Shown here piece after piece: positions 8,401 to 17,419 of a stretch of DNA of 21,606 nucleotides (positions are counted from its first letter, which is position 1; every line of letters starts with the position of its first letter). The notes beneath the pieces were generated by a model, which was not told the DNA's origin, did not search any database, and saw only the letters and a program-made list of their open reading frames with translations. This DNA is from Phallusia fumigata (taxonomy: Eukaryota > Chordata > Ascidiacea > Phlebobranchia > Ascidiidae). The stretch spans positions 1-21,606 of the forward strand of contig QXVZ01032005.1 in the NCBI GenBank assembly GCA_008931825.1, written 5' to 3'. The position numbers and the translations under genes were made by a program.

Positions 8401-9541
8401 AGATGTTCCACATGGAAAAGGTTTTCTCGACAAACACGCTTTTTCATGTCTGCCAAAATTTCAGAGTTCAAATGAGCTGGCAGTTTGTCAAGCAAATGGG
8501 TCGTGGAATTTGTCCCTGAAATGCGAGAAAGGTGAACACGTCACGATTTTTTGTCGCTTTTTCCTTTGTCTGGATAAAAGATTTTTGTCAATTGGTCTTC
8601 AGTCCAACTGTAAAAATTGCATGACTTAACAATGTGTCATCTACAATTAAGAACGACCAGGAGTCCCCGACTTCCATTCGGACACGCAAGCCTGCTAACT
8701 CTTTTTGTTCAAACCCTGCAAAATACCACAAACTGCAACAAACATTTCTTCGATTCGGCAACAAACTGTGGGAGATGGGGGGTGTTGGCTTGTAAAGCAT
8801 CATTGATTTTATGCATAAAACTTTTGACTGCGTCACTTTTCATGAAACTAAAATTCAGTTTTTTTAAATTTAAGTAGAATTACAACAACCTTACTGTAAA
8901 TACAATGAAAGCAAACTAATTAAAATATTTATTCTATAACAGCACAACTAGTTTAGTTGTAGCACGTCATAATAATTGAAAGAGATAAATAGACTGAGAT
9001 TACATTAGAGATTTATTGATAAACAGATCAGAAGCAATTTGAAGGCAATTGTAAACTACTACTCTAAATGAAATGTAAAAACCAAAAAATGACGTTTTTT
9101 GAATCTAAAGTTTCACAAAATTATGTAATGAAAGTCCGCTAAATATGAATTGCAAAAAAATGATTAACTCGACTTCTTTATGTTTGTAGACGTTACTGCC
9201 AGTGTTGCCGGATCAATTGCGTTCTGGGTTACTCTTGTACTTTCGTCTGTTTCAGCATTGATTTTGAGTGTGTTATTCGGCAGGAAGATCCTTGGCTGGG
9301 ATCCTGAGGTGAAGTTAAAATTTTAGCTCATTACCAGCTTAAATTTTTATGTTCTGCTTTAGCCTTGTTACATCATATTTGTTACTGAATTCACTTCTTT
9401 AGCAGATCATGTCAAATGACTGTGTACAAAAATGGCCAGAAAGTTTAAAGCGATACTAAACATTTTCGTACAAAAGAAGGTCTAAGCTTTATTTTTTTCT
9501 TCTTTTAGCTGCCGTGTTTAAACACAGACGGAAGACCCTAA
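5361..9541 (+). CDS. Gene B: tandem paralog of gene A, short-tailed CUB-like/CCP membrane protein
   Basis: Proposed exons: 5361-5439, 5663-5796, 6393-6549, 7259-7345 (possible cassette), 7661-7978, 8367-8531, 9190-9308, 9509-9541; 363 residues, or 334 without the cassette. Phases agree at every junction. Order: signal peptide (MNLQLVLFCVGGVMTLNF, residues 1-22), CUB-like region (27-123), hydrophobic cassette (124-152), the unknown domain shared with gene A (153-258), CCP (259-313), transmembrane helix (about 319-342) and a tail of about 20 residues. It lacks the second CUB-like domain seen in A. The domains from 7661 onward are well supported. The first half is weaker: exon 5663-5796 could end earlier at AA|GTAAAT (5736), and the final exon is one of two possible endings. 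It is probably a cell-surface recognition protein; the ligand is unknown. Confidence 0.7.
6393..6549 (+). CDS. Gene B exon: second half of CUB-like domain
   Basis: Acceptor AATTTTTTAG, phase 0, with donor GCAG|GTAAAG in phase 1. It encodes a Cys-rich piece (SDCVDGKSCFDIGTPGC) ending NYVLVKLLA. That ending matches the ends of both gene A CUB-like exons (NYAIFMLVA at 2-27 and RFLAEVNA at 653-676), including the GCAG|GT donor. Confidence 0.7.
7259..7345 (+). CDS. Gene B cassette exon: hydrophobic, signal-peptide-like
   Basis: A strong acceptor (TTCTTCTTTTGCAG) and a donor ATA|GTAAGT bound 87 bases, phase 1-1. They encode KAVVLVTILLCLSMATISNA followed by DSQCVTEN, which looks like a signal peptide with a cleavage site. 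There is no ATG at the start of the hydrophobic run; an in-frame ATG lies at 7186 upstream of the acceptor. It could be an alternative first exon, a skipped cassette or a relic. Gene A has no counterpart. Confidence 0.55.
7661..7978 (+). CDS. Gene B exon: same unrecognised ectodomain as gene A
   Basis: Acceptor TTAATTTCAG, donor TTTG|GTACGT, phase 1-1. Shared with gene A: WA.NY.G.LY, FNE, TDVAIWT, ANCS, and NQSEVKFRTS. It has one more Cys than A (KLCWKK). The open frame, conserved features and good splice sites argue for a working exon. Confidence 0.85.
8367..8531 (+). CDS. Gene B exon: sushi/CCP domain
   Basis: The four CCP cysteines are in ECGNVS, FSCLP, AVCQA and LKCEK, with NGSWNLS placing the Trp before the last one. 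Acceptor AATTTGTAG and donor AAAG|GTGAAC, phase 1-1. The SGVKQDVP stretch matches PGVTQNVP in gene A. Confidence 0.88.
9190..9541 (+). CDS. Gene B exons: transmembrane segment and short tail
   Basis: Exon 9190-9308 encodes a stalk, a hydrophobic helix (AFWVTLVLSSVSALILSVLF) and GRK. Two endings are possible. Splicing at GAG|GTGAAG (9309) to a strong acceptor (CTTCTTTTAG, 9508) gives a tail ending CLNTDGRP with TAA at 9539-9541. Without splicing the frame stops at 9324-9326 after VKLKF. Either way the tail is about 15 to 20 residues and unlike that of gene A. Confidence 0.7.
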
Positions 9542-10135
9542 AGAATTGGCCACCTGTTCCACATTAGACCGGTACCAGCTTTGTAATATTGTCTTGTTTT
9601 ATTTAGCTGGCTGGCATACATTTGTACCAGTGCATGACGAGTCTACGTAAAAACAGTGCTGACTTTTAAGAAAAACATCATCTCATTCCACTTATCATAG
9701 TCTAAAAACCTTGTTTGCCCTAAGTGCGCGAAAAAAATCCTTTTTGCAGCCGACCCTTCTTAACCACGCTTCATGTGTCCAGCTGCCTACGCGTTATTCT
9801 TCCAACACGAGTGTGTATAAAAATATGTTATTTTATTGTTGTCACCTTATAAAAATCGTTCTCACTAAGTCCATTCTAGAAGAGTGGAGCAATTAAGTTC
9901 ACTACGCAACAGCATTGAATAGGGCCATGCAAAAATATTAAGCAATGTTATCGTATCATTAACATCAATGCAAACTTTTGATTCTGTTTTTAATTGTAAC
10001 TTGGTATAGTGATTTTACCTGCTGAATCAGAAACTATCAGGTACCTCCAAAATTGTCTTACGTGGCAATAAACGGCTGTTCACGTCATTACAACCAGTCA
10101 GGTGATTATATGAACAGGAAATAGACGCATTATCT
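9542..10135. other. Intergenic, 3' flank of gene B
   Basis: No exon or domain is recognised. An AATAAA at 10067-10072 could be a distant polyadenylation signal for gene B, but it is far from the stop codon. Confidence 0.4.
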
Positions 10136-10914
10136 GATATGAGCCAAAAAGGAACAACAGTGTGGCAGTTTGTCACGTGATTTTGCAAAACAACGGGCGG
10201 AAACAATTCCGATCCACGATAGAGCGCTCCCGTCATCCTAATGAATTGAGTTATTTCCTGAATGAAAAACTGATTGTGAGTCATAATATGGGACGACTAT
10301 TATGTGATGCCAGCGGACTAATATTACGTACACAAGGGCTGAAACAAAGTGTAATGTGTTTTATTGTGTCTGTTTTATTGTGACTTTGCGTTGTACAAAC
10401 CAGAATTTTTAAACTGTGCGTCGCGACGCCCTGGCGCGTCGTGTTAAATTTCCAAGGGCGTCGCACAATAATTCTGTTTTGTAGCATTTTGTTTTTGTAT
10501 TAATTAGTATAACTTTGTCNGATATGAGCCAAAAAGGAACAATAGCGTGGCAGTTTGTCACGTGATTTTGCAAAACAACGGGCGGAAACAATTGCCGATC
10601 CACGATAGAGCGCTCCCGTCGTCCTAATGAATTGAGTTATTTCCGGAATGAGCAATCTAAAAACTGATTGTGAGTCATAATATGGGACGACTATTATGTG
10701 ATGTTAGCGAACTAATACTTGCGTACACAAGGGCTGAAACACAGTGTAATGTGTTTTATTGTGTCTGTTTTATTGTGGCTTTGCATTGTACAAACCAGAA
10801 TTTTTAAACTGTGCGTCGCGACGCCCTGGCGCGTCGTGTTAATTTTCCAAAGGCGTCGCACAATAATTCTGTTTTGTAGCACTTTGTTTTTGTATTAATT
10901 AGTATAACTTTGTC
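10136..10914. repeat. ~390-bp tandem duplication with an N at the junction
   Basis: Unit 1 is 10136-10519 and unit 2 is 10521-10914. Both start GATATGAGCCAAAAAGGAAC and end AGTATAACTTTGTC, with few substitutions and one short insertion (GAGCAATCT) in unit 2. The single N at 10520 sits exactly between them. Each unit contains a GC-rich hairpin (GCGACGCCC and GGGCGTCGC arms). The right third also occurs in a gene C intron at 16231-16365, so the unit includes part of a dispersed, probably hAT-related element. Confidence 0.92.
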
Positions 10915-11740
10915 TATGATAGGCGGCTCTCTTAAATTTTGATCACATGTGCGTCGAAGCAATAAAAAACTTTATTGTCAAAATACTGACCATGGAGGGA
11001 TTATTCCAGAAATTAAAAATGTGTTTCTGCAAAATCAAAAATTGGTCAGAGGCGACAGGCTGTGGCAAAAATATGACTAAAAATTTACATGCTTGCAAAC
11101 AACACGCGACAGACAGGGGTGTTTGTGATGCGACTTGGGCGCGAACCTTGTTTTTAGATGTTTTCAAAACGTCCGAAAGACGTAAATGCGACCAAAAAAC
11201 TGTAGTGACAACAATGCCGCTTTCCGAAATAGATCGCAACGTCGAGATGCTCCAATAGTCACACAAATAACAGGAGATTAGAATCTGACTGCTTTAAAGG
11301 ACAGTTATTGTGTGCAACACATTAAATGTGCGTTCAATTATAAAAATCCCACGGAAAATTTTCACTAGACGTTCAAAAACGTCAAATACTTTTCATCTTT
11401 GGCAGAAATCGGTCTATCGTACTTTTTTACAAATCGTAAATGGTTTTGCACTAAATTGGTTTTGTGAACCTTTGTGACAGGCCAATCTGCTTTAGGAAAG
11501 GTTGCCGGCCTATTCTTTATAATGTCTCCATTCCTTAACTGCATTTTAGATATAAGGCTGTAGTGAAAAAAAAATCAGCACAGCTTGGATGTAACGTTAT
11601 TGCGCAAACACCCCAGTTACACAACACACATATTCACGAACGGAAGCTATACTAAGTTAGTGTGTCATTCAATTGTTACCTTACAGTGGTCGGAAACACG
11701 TTTATTGCTCCGCTTGATTGTTCCACTAGAACAATTTCAA
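10915..11740. other. Intergenic, no gene recognised
   Basis: Open frames of about 100 codons exist on both strands around 10943-11266 but show no domain, no good splice context and no coding bias I can detect. I see nothing else here. Confidence 0.4.
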
Positions 11741-11774
11741 CCAATCACAGCGCAGCATAAACAACCATATATAT
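11741..11774 (+). promoter_or_regulatory. Possible promoter of gene C (CCAAT + TATA)
   Basis: CCAAT at 11741-11745 lies in ACCAATCACAG, and TATATAT at 11768-11774 follows. A start near 11800 would need an untranslated first exon, for example ending at CCAG|GTAGC (about 11801), spliced to the AG at 12353-12354. The motifs are short and common, so support is modest. Confidence 0.3.
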
Positions 11775-12352
11775 CGACCTATCAGTCATACGATCAAACC
11801 AGGTAGCTTTGTGCCTAAAGAGGAGTGGAAGCGGGTAGAAGAGGCGGTTTAAAGCTATGCCACTCGTGTATGACGGGGTAATGTTTTGCATTTGCAAAAT
11901 ATCCTTTTTATTTACTTTATCTGCGTTATTACGTTTGGTGGAACATATATATCAGAACATTGCGGCGCAAAAAAGTAAATTCGTAACTTCTAATACAATC
12001 TTAATACCGGTGTGTATCGATGGTAACCGCCGCACGCAACGAAAAATAATACTTCAGAACCTATTTTAAATTCAAATAGTTTAGTACCGACAAACTAACA
12101 TACTTTACCAGCTAAAGTCGCAAATTCGTATCGGTGCCGGCTGCTAGGCAACAGCTTTGCGTTTGGGTTTTGCAGTTGACAGAGCGCGTGTAATTTAAAG
12201 TTCGCGAGTTCAAATTATACGGGCGGCTGGGACTAACTGGCGGTTTGTTGTAAATCTGCAATACAAAGTTGGCTAAATTAAAGCTCGTAGTTAAAGACAT
12301 TATTTAAAAATTCAATTACGTTTCCTTTTGTTTTTGTTGCTGCAAATAATTT

Positions 12353-12354
12353 AG
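12353..12354 (+). other. Candidate 5' acceptor before the gene C start codon
   Basis: A T-rich tract (12318-12352, TTTCCTTTTGTTTTTGTTGC) ends in TTTAG 20 bases before the ATG. It could accept a cis 5'-UTR intron or, if this is an ascidian, a trans-spliced leader. Confidence 0.35.
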
Positions 12355-12374
12355 TAAACACATAGGTTGTGATC

Positions 12375-15300
12375 ATGAAGAATCAAATCCTCTTTGTCTT
12401 TCTTACTTTGTGTAGTGCAGGATTGTGTCAAAATCAAGGTAAGCATTGGGTTAAACTCGTTCGATTTTTTAATCTACCAATATGCAGTCATTAATTTTCC
12501 TGATTTTCGGCTTTGTATATCGTTTCGTGTCATCAGCTTTCTAGCCGTGTTTAACAATTGCTGTTGTCATCATCAGTGGGTAATCTCGACAACAGCGATT
12601 GCTGAAACGTTTGCAATACAATGTATTCACAAGCTCTCTGGCAGATGTATTTTGAACTAAAAGCCATGGGTTTAAATATTTCCATGCCTTTCGGGGTTCG
12701 AACCACAAACTCTCAGATAGAAAAGACTTTCCAGTGTCAAATCTCTAAGGTCTGTTGTTTGAAACGCTTCGTCTTTTTTAGAATGTGCGGATATCCTCGA
12801 TGATTCGATCTGTGGTTTGTACCAAAGTCTTGGTTTTTGTGATCACCCCAGTGTGCAAATATGGTGCCACAAAACTTGCAACCCAGTGCAATGTGACGGT
12901 AAGACTGTCTGTTCTACTCTGCAAATATCCTGCAGTTTACGTTTAAATGGAGTTCTGTGTTGCTGCTTTCTCCCTTTAAGGTCCTATGGTATATTTTATC
13001 AAAAATTGCAAACGCCTATTATAGCAATTGGAATGGTTAGAATAACACCAACAACCTTTCGGTTGGGTCTTGGGGGTTTAGCATCGCCATGGAATAATCT
13101 GTCATTCAAAATTATTCACCGCGAACTGTTTCTAAATTCGCCAGATACCCCGTGTGTTAATCTGCCCATCATCGGAGCCAACGGTTTCAATTCGCCGAAC
13201 GGAACGACCCACGCTGCAAGGGAGAAAGTTTTGTACGAGTGCGATCCTGGATACATTCTGGTTGGGCCAGACAGCAACACCTGTCTTCTGAATGATTCCT
13301 GGGTAAACGGCGCACCTACTTGCGAACCAGGTAAATACATATAAGGATGACCAAAAAACTTCGTCTGAGACAATATTTTTTGCAGATCGTCTGAGACAAT
13401 ATTTTTTGCAAATAAAAACCTCTGGTTGGTAAAAGACATGATAAAGCCTTCATGATATCACTCTCTATCATAAACACAGTAGATACACCCGTAATTAACG
13501 GTATAATAAACGTTTATCGTTTTCACCATTTCCTGCATAACTATAAGACTGCAGTAAACGACATATTTTCGGCTATAAATGTGTTTGAATTAGACTGTTA
13601 AAAATAAAATAAGATCAAAATACTTTTTACAACGTGCAAGATAGGAAGCAAAACCAAAACTACAATCAGTTAAACAACGTTATCAATACAGGACTATGGA
13701 CAGGCGTGAACTTGTGTCACTTTGTCACCCATTTCTCCCTATTTCCTAAACAACCTCACTTCTTTTGGTTTTTACAACTGAAAAGAGTATCCTCTTACGT
13801 TTTGCCGACTTTCTTATACCACGAAAACAAGTTAAACCAATATGACATGTTTAACAACTAAACTAAACCAAACTTTGTTTTGTCAGCATGTCCTACCCCT
13901 CCTATGGATCCTGCGTTGTTCGTTACGTCCAGCGGACCTTACCTGGAAGGTGATGTGATTGAATACAAATGCGGTAATGAGACGGCTGAAGTGATTGGCA
14001 GCAAGTACAGCACTTGTGAAGAAAACAGCACAGTTCTGTCCTGGTCTTTGGATGTGCTTCCAACATGTGACACGTGTAAGTGTGAAAATAAGTTTCTGGC
14101 AAAAGCAAAGCTTGCCAATAAAGTAAACTTCGGTCCGACAAGTTCATCCGGATTGGACGAAGATCCGGTTTATCCGAAGTTTATTGCATGTTCTCTCTAT
14201 CCCTTGCCAGTCAATAAGTGGGATAACGCATCACTATTACTGACCTTCGTTGGATAAATTGGCCCGAATGCAGGTAGCCTAACTACAGTTTCGGGCGTTA
14301 GTTGCTTGAACTGGAAGCACTGCTTGTTTTAATTTGGCCTGCGTTGCAACAACGGCCTAGGTCAGTTGTACTACCACCTAACAATGGCCGCATTTTTAAA
14401 TCGCCTTCTCATGTCAATTTATTGTTTTAAACTAAAAACACTTTCGAAACTGATTGGTTCTTAATTTGCTAAAGCACAACACAACTTTGAGAAAAATCAG
14501 AAAGGTAGAGATAAAAAGACAGATATTTTTGACGTAATTGCTCCATGAAAAGTTTTCATGTAGAAAAGAGCCTTAGTGGTTCTTTTTTTGCTATTTCCCA
14601 AAAGTTATAAAAGTGCTTTTTCTAACGTACTTGCTAAAATAAACTTTCTGCATCGGGGATAGAGGTTATAAGAATATCAAAATAAATTTCCTTTACATTT
14701 CTTATCAGCTACTGCATGCGGCCCACCCCCCATGATTGCGATGGACGGTTTGAACCCTGAATCAAGGGATTACGCGTCAGGTAGTGCTGTTGTGTACCAA
14801 TGCAGAGAACGACGCGTGTTGGAGGGACCACCACTTAATCTCTGCATAAACGGATCTTGGTTAAATCCGGCTCCTATCTGCTATCAAGGTATTTCTTTCT
14901 TTTTGATGGAAAAGAAAAGCGTGTTGGCAAAAAATGGCTGCGAATAAACGATCACAAATTCGATACTTGGGAAAAATAAGTTAAGTTAATTAAAGCAAAG
15001 CTGAACTGCAGCTAATGGGACAGACCAATAGCTGTTTGAAAACAAAGAAGTTTTGCGACCGAAAATCTGGACAATTCCCAATCTAACGCTTATTTTGGCA
15101 AAAGTATATTATTGAGGCAGTTTGCGTAGCAAAACATTTTAATAAACAAGCAACTTAAGCCGAAACTTAGAAATAGGAGCTGCCTTAAATCTTTACTTTG
15201 TTTCAAAATCTTTCTTTCAACTGTTTACGCTGTGGATATTAATTGTTAGAATGCAGAGACTTCCAGGACTGTACAATCAATGTTGAATTCAAATATTGCA

Positions 15301-17419
15301 ACAATTCAATCTACAAAGCTGAAAACCAGGAATGGTGCCGAAAATCTTGCGGGTTTTGCACAAGTAAGACGGCCACCCACATTATGCTTTGACTTGTCTG
15401 TGTTTATTTCTGCCTACAGTTGTTGCTTCACAATTGCGAGGACCTATTTAACCCTAATAAATAGTCACTTAGACAAGTTACTAAAGAGCTTTTAAACCCC
15501 TTCTTTAGACGTTTGTAATTTTATACATGAATCGCTTAAATATACGTTTACACGTGTTTTTTAAACAAAACTTGATATAAAACCTTAACACTTATGAACT
15601 GCTGAATTCCATATATCAGTTTGGCTTTTTATTGTTGTTCTTCAACAGCTTGTAACGACCCACCAACCGGCGCTGATGTTATCGCTTCTCCCGCTGGTCC
15701 GTTCGAACAGGGCAGTCGGGTTAACTACACTTGTGCAAGTGGCACTTTGGGTGGCGACGACTTTAACTTGTGCTTGGGCGACAACGTTTGGTTGAATCCA
15801 AGTCCCGTGTGTTATGCAGGTGCGTTGCTTACTTATTTGGTTTCACACAACACAACGGATCCTAACCAGGACTGCGTTTGTTTTGGCAATCGCATGCAGA
15901 AAAAAACTGATATTGAAAACTATTCAACCAACTCTATTACTACAAAAGTTGTAACTGCTTCTCAGTAACTGCTTTTGTTCTAGGCAACTCTATTCATTTG
16001 ACAAGAAGTAAAACGACCTTTTGCATTTAAAATGTCATCTAAAATGGTATTAAGTTCTAATAAGGCGTTTATCATTCCCAGTAAGGTTGTGAGTTGGCAT
16101 CTTTTGTGGTGTTGGTCCCTTCAAGCTTCTATTTGCTTGATTTCCATCATTATATGGCGGCTAATTTGCGCCGTGCCAGTAAAGTCTCTGTGTGTTAATG
16201 ATTAGATTATCACTCAGATTACCCGCGGTTCTCAAACTGTGCGTCGCGACACCCTGGTGTGTCGCCTTCTTATTTTACACGGGCGTCGCACAATAATTCC
16301 GTTTCGTAGCTAACCTGTTTTTGTATTAATAAATATAGCTGTGATAATAAGCGCCTTTATTAAATTCCTATCGCTGGTTCGCCGAAAGTTCAACCAATTT
16401 TTACAAAGGCGACGCATCGAACAGCTGGACAAAAACTGGACTATATTGAAGAGCTTTTGATTTTTTTCCACACAGACTGTCCCAATTTGCCGACCATTGC
16501 CAATGGCGGCAATAACCCGAATGGAACCACCCACGCACATGGAACTACTGTGCAATATTATTGCGATAGCGGATACCTGCTGACAGGAACAAGCGAAAAT
16601 ACTTGCAGCGATGGAGTTTGGTCGGAGGCTTCAGCCGGGTTTTGCCACAAAAGTAAGAAAATGTTTTAGTTTGCTGCGTAAGAAGCTACAGTTAGGGTCT
16701 TTGCCATAAAGTCCTTAACACTGGGTTAATTTTTTGCATGGTAGTGCTGTCGCAAAACAAACTGCACCACAAAACTTCAATATACGAGGTANAAACTGTT
16801 TTACCTGTTTCGGAATTTTCGTGGGTAATGGTTGTATTTGACCAAATAAAAGAATATATTTTAATGCGAGTTGATCACCATCTATTTCTAGTCAAGGCTT
16901 TATTCTCTGTTGCCTAAAACACATAGTACACTGGGTACCGGGTACAAATATAACTTTTACATGGGCTTGCATATACACAACAGACGTGGGCTTGCATTTA
17001 AACAGATTGAAATTATAAGCATCGGCATATGGCCATTGTCACGACTCAAAATTATTCGCTGTATTTCATTATGTCAAGAAGATGGCCAAGTAATTAGAAT
17101 ATCGACGCTGCTCGTTTAAGAAATGAAACAAACAGTAACAATGTAAAACTTCCTAACACATAGTTTCTTCTATTGTTTTCACCTGTTGTTGTTTCTCATC
17201 TTTTAAAGTCTGATTTTAACCCTCTATTGTGTTTCAGATTGCGGTGTGCCCCCTGTTAATGCAATATTGCGGCTTACAAATATGCCTCCAGGATATTTCG
17301 AAGGAGTCATGATCGAATATGAATGTGTTGCTGGAATAACGTTTGATGAAACATATTCCATTTGCCAGTCCAACGCCGAATGGTCTTTGCAAGATCTTCC
17401 AATGTGTAATGTGCCATGA
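12375..17419 (+). CDS. Gene C: secreted ShKT + six-CCP protein
   Basis: Eight exons: 12375-12438, 12782-12898, 13145-13330, 13887-14075, 14709-14888, 15649-15819, 16476-16652, 17238-17419 (TGA). All internal introns are phase 1, and the summed CDS is 1266 bases, 421 residues. Order: signal peptide (MKNQILFVFLTLCSAGLC), ShKT domain (residues 23-59), then CCP1 61-122, CCP2 123-185, CCP3 186-245, CCP4 246-302, CCP5 303-361 and CCP6 362-421. Every CCP has four cysteines and the Trp. The protein ends three residues after the last Cys, with no transmembrane segment or GPI signal, so it should be secreted. Several N-glycosylation sites (NGT, NDS, NET, NST, NGS, NYT) are visible. CCP arrays regulate complement or bind cell-surface ligands; ShKT domains occur widely in extracellular proteins and do not imply venom function. 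Its exact role is unknown. Confidence 0.9.
12782..12898 (+). CDS. Gene C exon 2: ShKT domain
   Basis: A single phase 1-1 exon has six cysteines at residues 23, 32, 41, 50, 54 and 59: ECADILDDSIC, GFCDH, WCHKTC and QC. The C-x3-C...C end and the D..C..G.C spacing fit ShKT/SXC, though the last spacing is longer than usual (four residues instead of two). It is a small extracellular disulphide-knotted module. Confidence 0.85.
13145..13330 (+). CDS. Gene C exon 3: CCP1
   Basis: Acceptor TTCTAAATTCGCCAG (modest pyrimidine tract), donor CCAG|GTAAAT. The cysteines are in PCVNL, YECDPGY, NTCLL and PTCEP, with NDSWVNG. It resembles CCP5 closely (SPNGTTHA / NPNGTTHA, and CDPGYILVG / CDSGYLLTG). Confidence 0.9.
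13361..13410. repeat. Two 24-bp tandem copies, 26-bp period, in gene C intron 3
   Basis: TCGTCTGAGACAATATTTTT plus TGCA occurs at 13361-13384 and 13387-13410, separated by GA. Copy 1 creates ATTTTTTGCAG, which resembles a splice acceptor just 50 bases after the donor. Confidence 0.95.
13887..14075 (+). CDS. Gene C exon 4: CCP2
   Basis: Acceptor TTTGTTTTGTCAG, donor ACGT|GTAAGT. The cysteines are in ACPTPP, YKCGN, STCEE and PTCDT. It resembles CCP6 (EGDVIEYKC / EGVMIEYEC and VLPTC / DLPMC). Confidence 0.9.
14709..14888 (+). CDS. Gene C exon 5: CCP3
   Basis: Acceptor TTTCTTATCAG, donor CAAG|GTATTT. The cysteines are in ACGPPP, YQCRE, NLCIN and PICYQ. The end GSWLNPAPICY pairs it with CCP4 (NVWLNPSPVCY). 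Confidence 0.9.
15649..15819 (+). CDS. Gene C exon 6: CCP4
   Basis: Acceptor GTTCTTCAACAG, donor GCAG|GTGCGT. The cysteines are in ACNDPP, YTCAS, NLCLG and PVCYA. At 57 residues it is the shortest of the six. Confidence 0.9.
16231..16365. mobile_element. hAT-related element fragment in gene C intron 6
   Basis: CTCAAACTGTGCGTCGCGAC, CGGGCGTCGCACAATAATTC and TTTTTGTATTAAT match the right third of the tandem units at 10136-10914. The upstream GGTTCTCAAACTGTG resembles hAT element ends known from many animals. No target-site duplication was seen. It lies about 110 bases before the CCP5 acceptor. Confidence 0.65.
16476..16652 (+). CDS. Gene C exon 7: CCP5
   Basis: Acceptor TTTTTTTCCACACAG, donor AAAA|GTAAGA. 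The cysteines are in DCPNLP, YYCDS, NTCSD and GFCHK. It is the closest relative of CCP1 within the protein. Confidence 0.9.
17238..17419 (+). CDS. Gene C exon 8: CCP6 and stop
   Basis: Acceptor TATTGTGTTTCAG. The cysteines are in NCGVPP, YECVA, SICQS and PMCNV; TGA follows NVP directly. No hydrophobic tail follows the domain, which supports secretion. Confidence 0.9.

Noticed and set aside
10943-11266. Overlapping ~100-codon open frames on both strands
   Set aside because: No domain, leader or splice context on either strand. Simultaneous openness on both strands suggests composition rather than coding.
12686-12705. GGTTCGAACC, similar to a tRNA B box
   Set aside because: The flanks do not form a T-stem or an acceptor stem and no A box fits upstream, so it is not a tRNA.
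12782-12898. Calling the ShKT exon a toxin
   Set aside because: ShKT modules are common in non-toxic extracellular proteins, and here the module is fused to six CCP domains in a regulator-like protein.
13361-13410. Possible CRISPR-like repeat
   Set aside because: Only two adjacent copies with a 2-bp gap, inside a eukaryotic intron.
1-17419. Assigning genes A-C to named ascidian CCP genes such as vCRL1
   Set aside because: The general theme of variable CCP proteins fits, but I cannot confirm identity from sequence memory and no gene symbol is justified.
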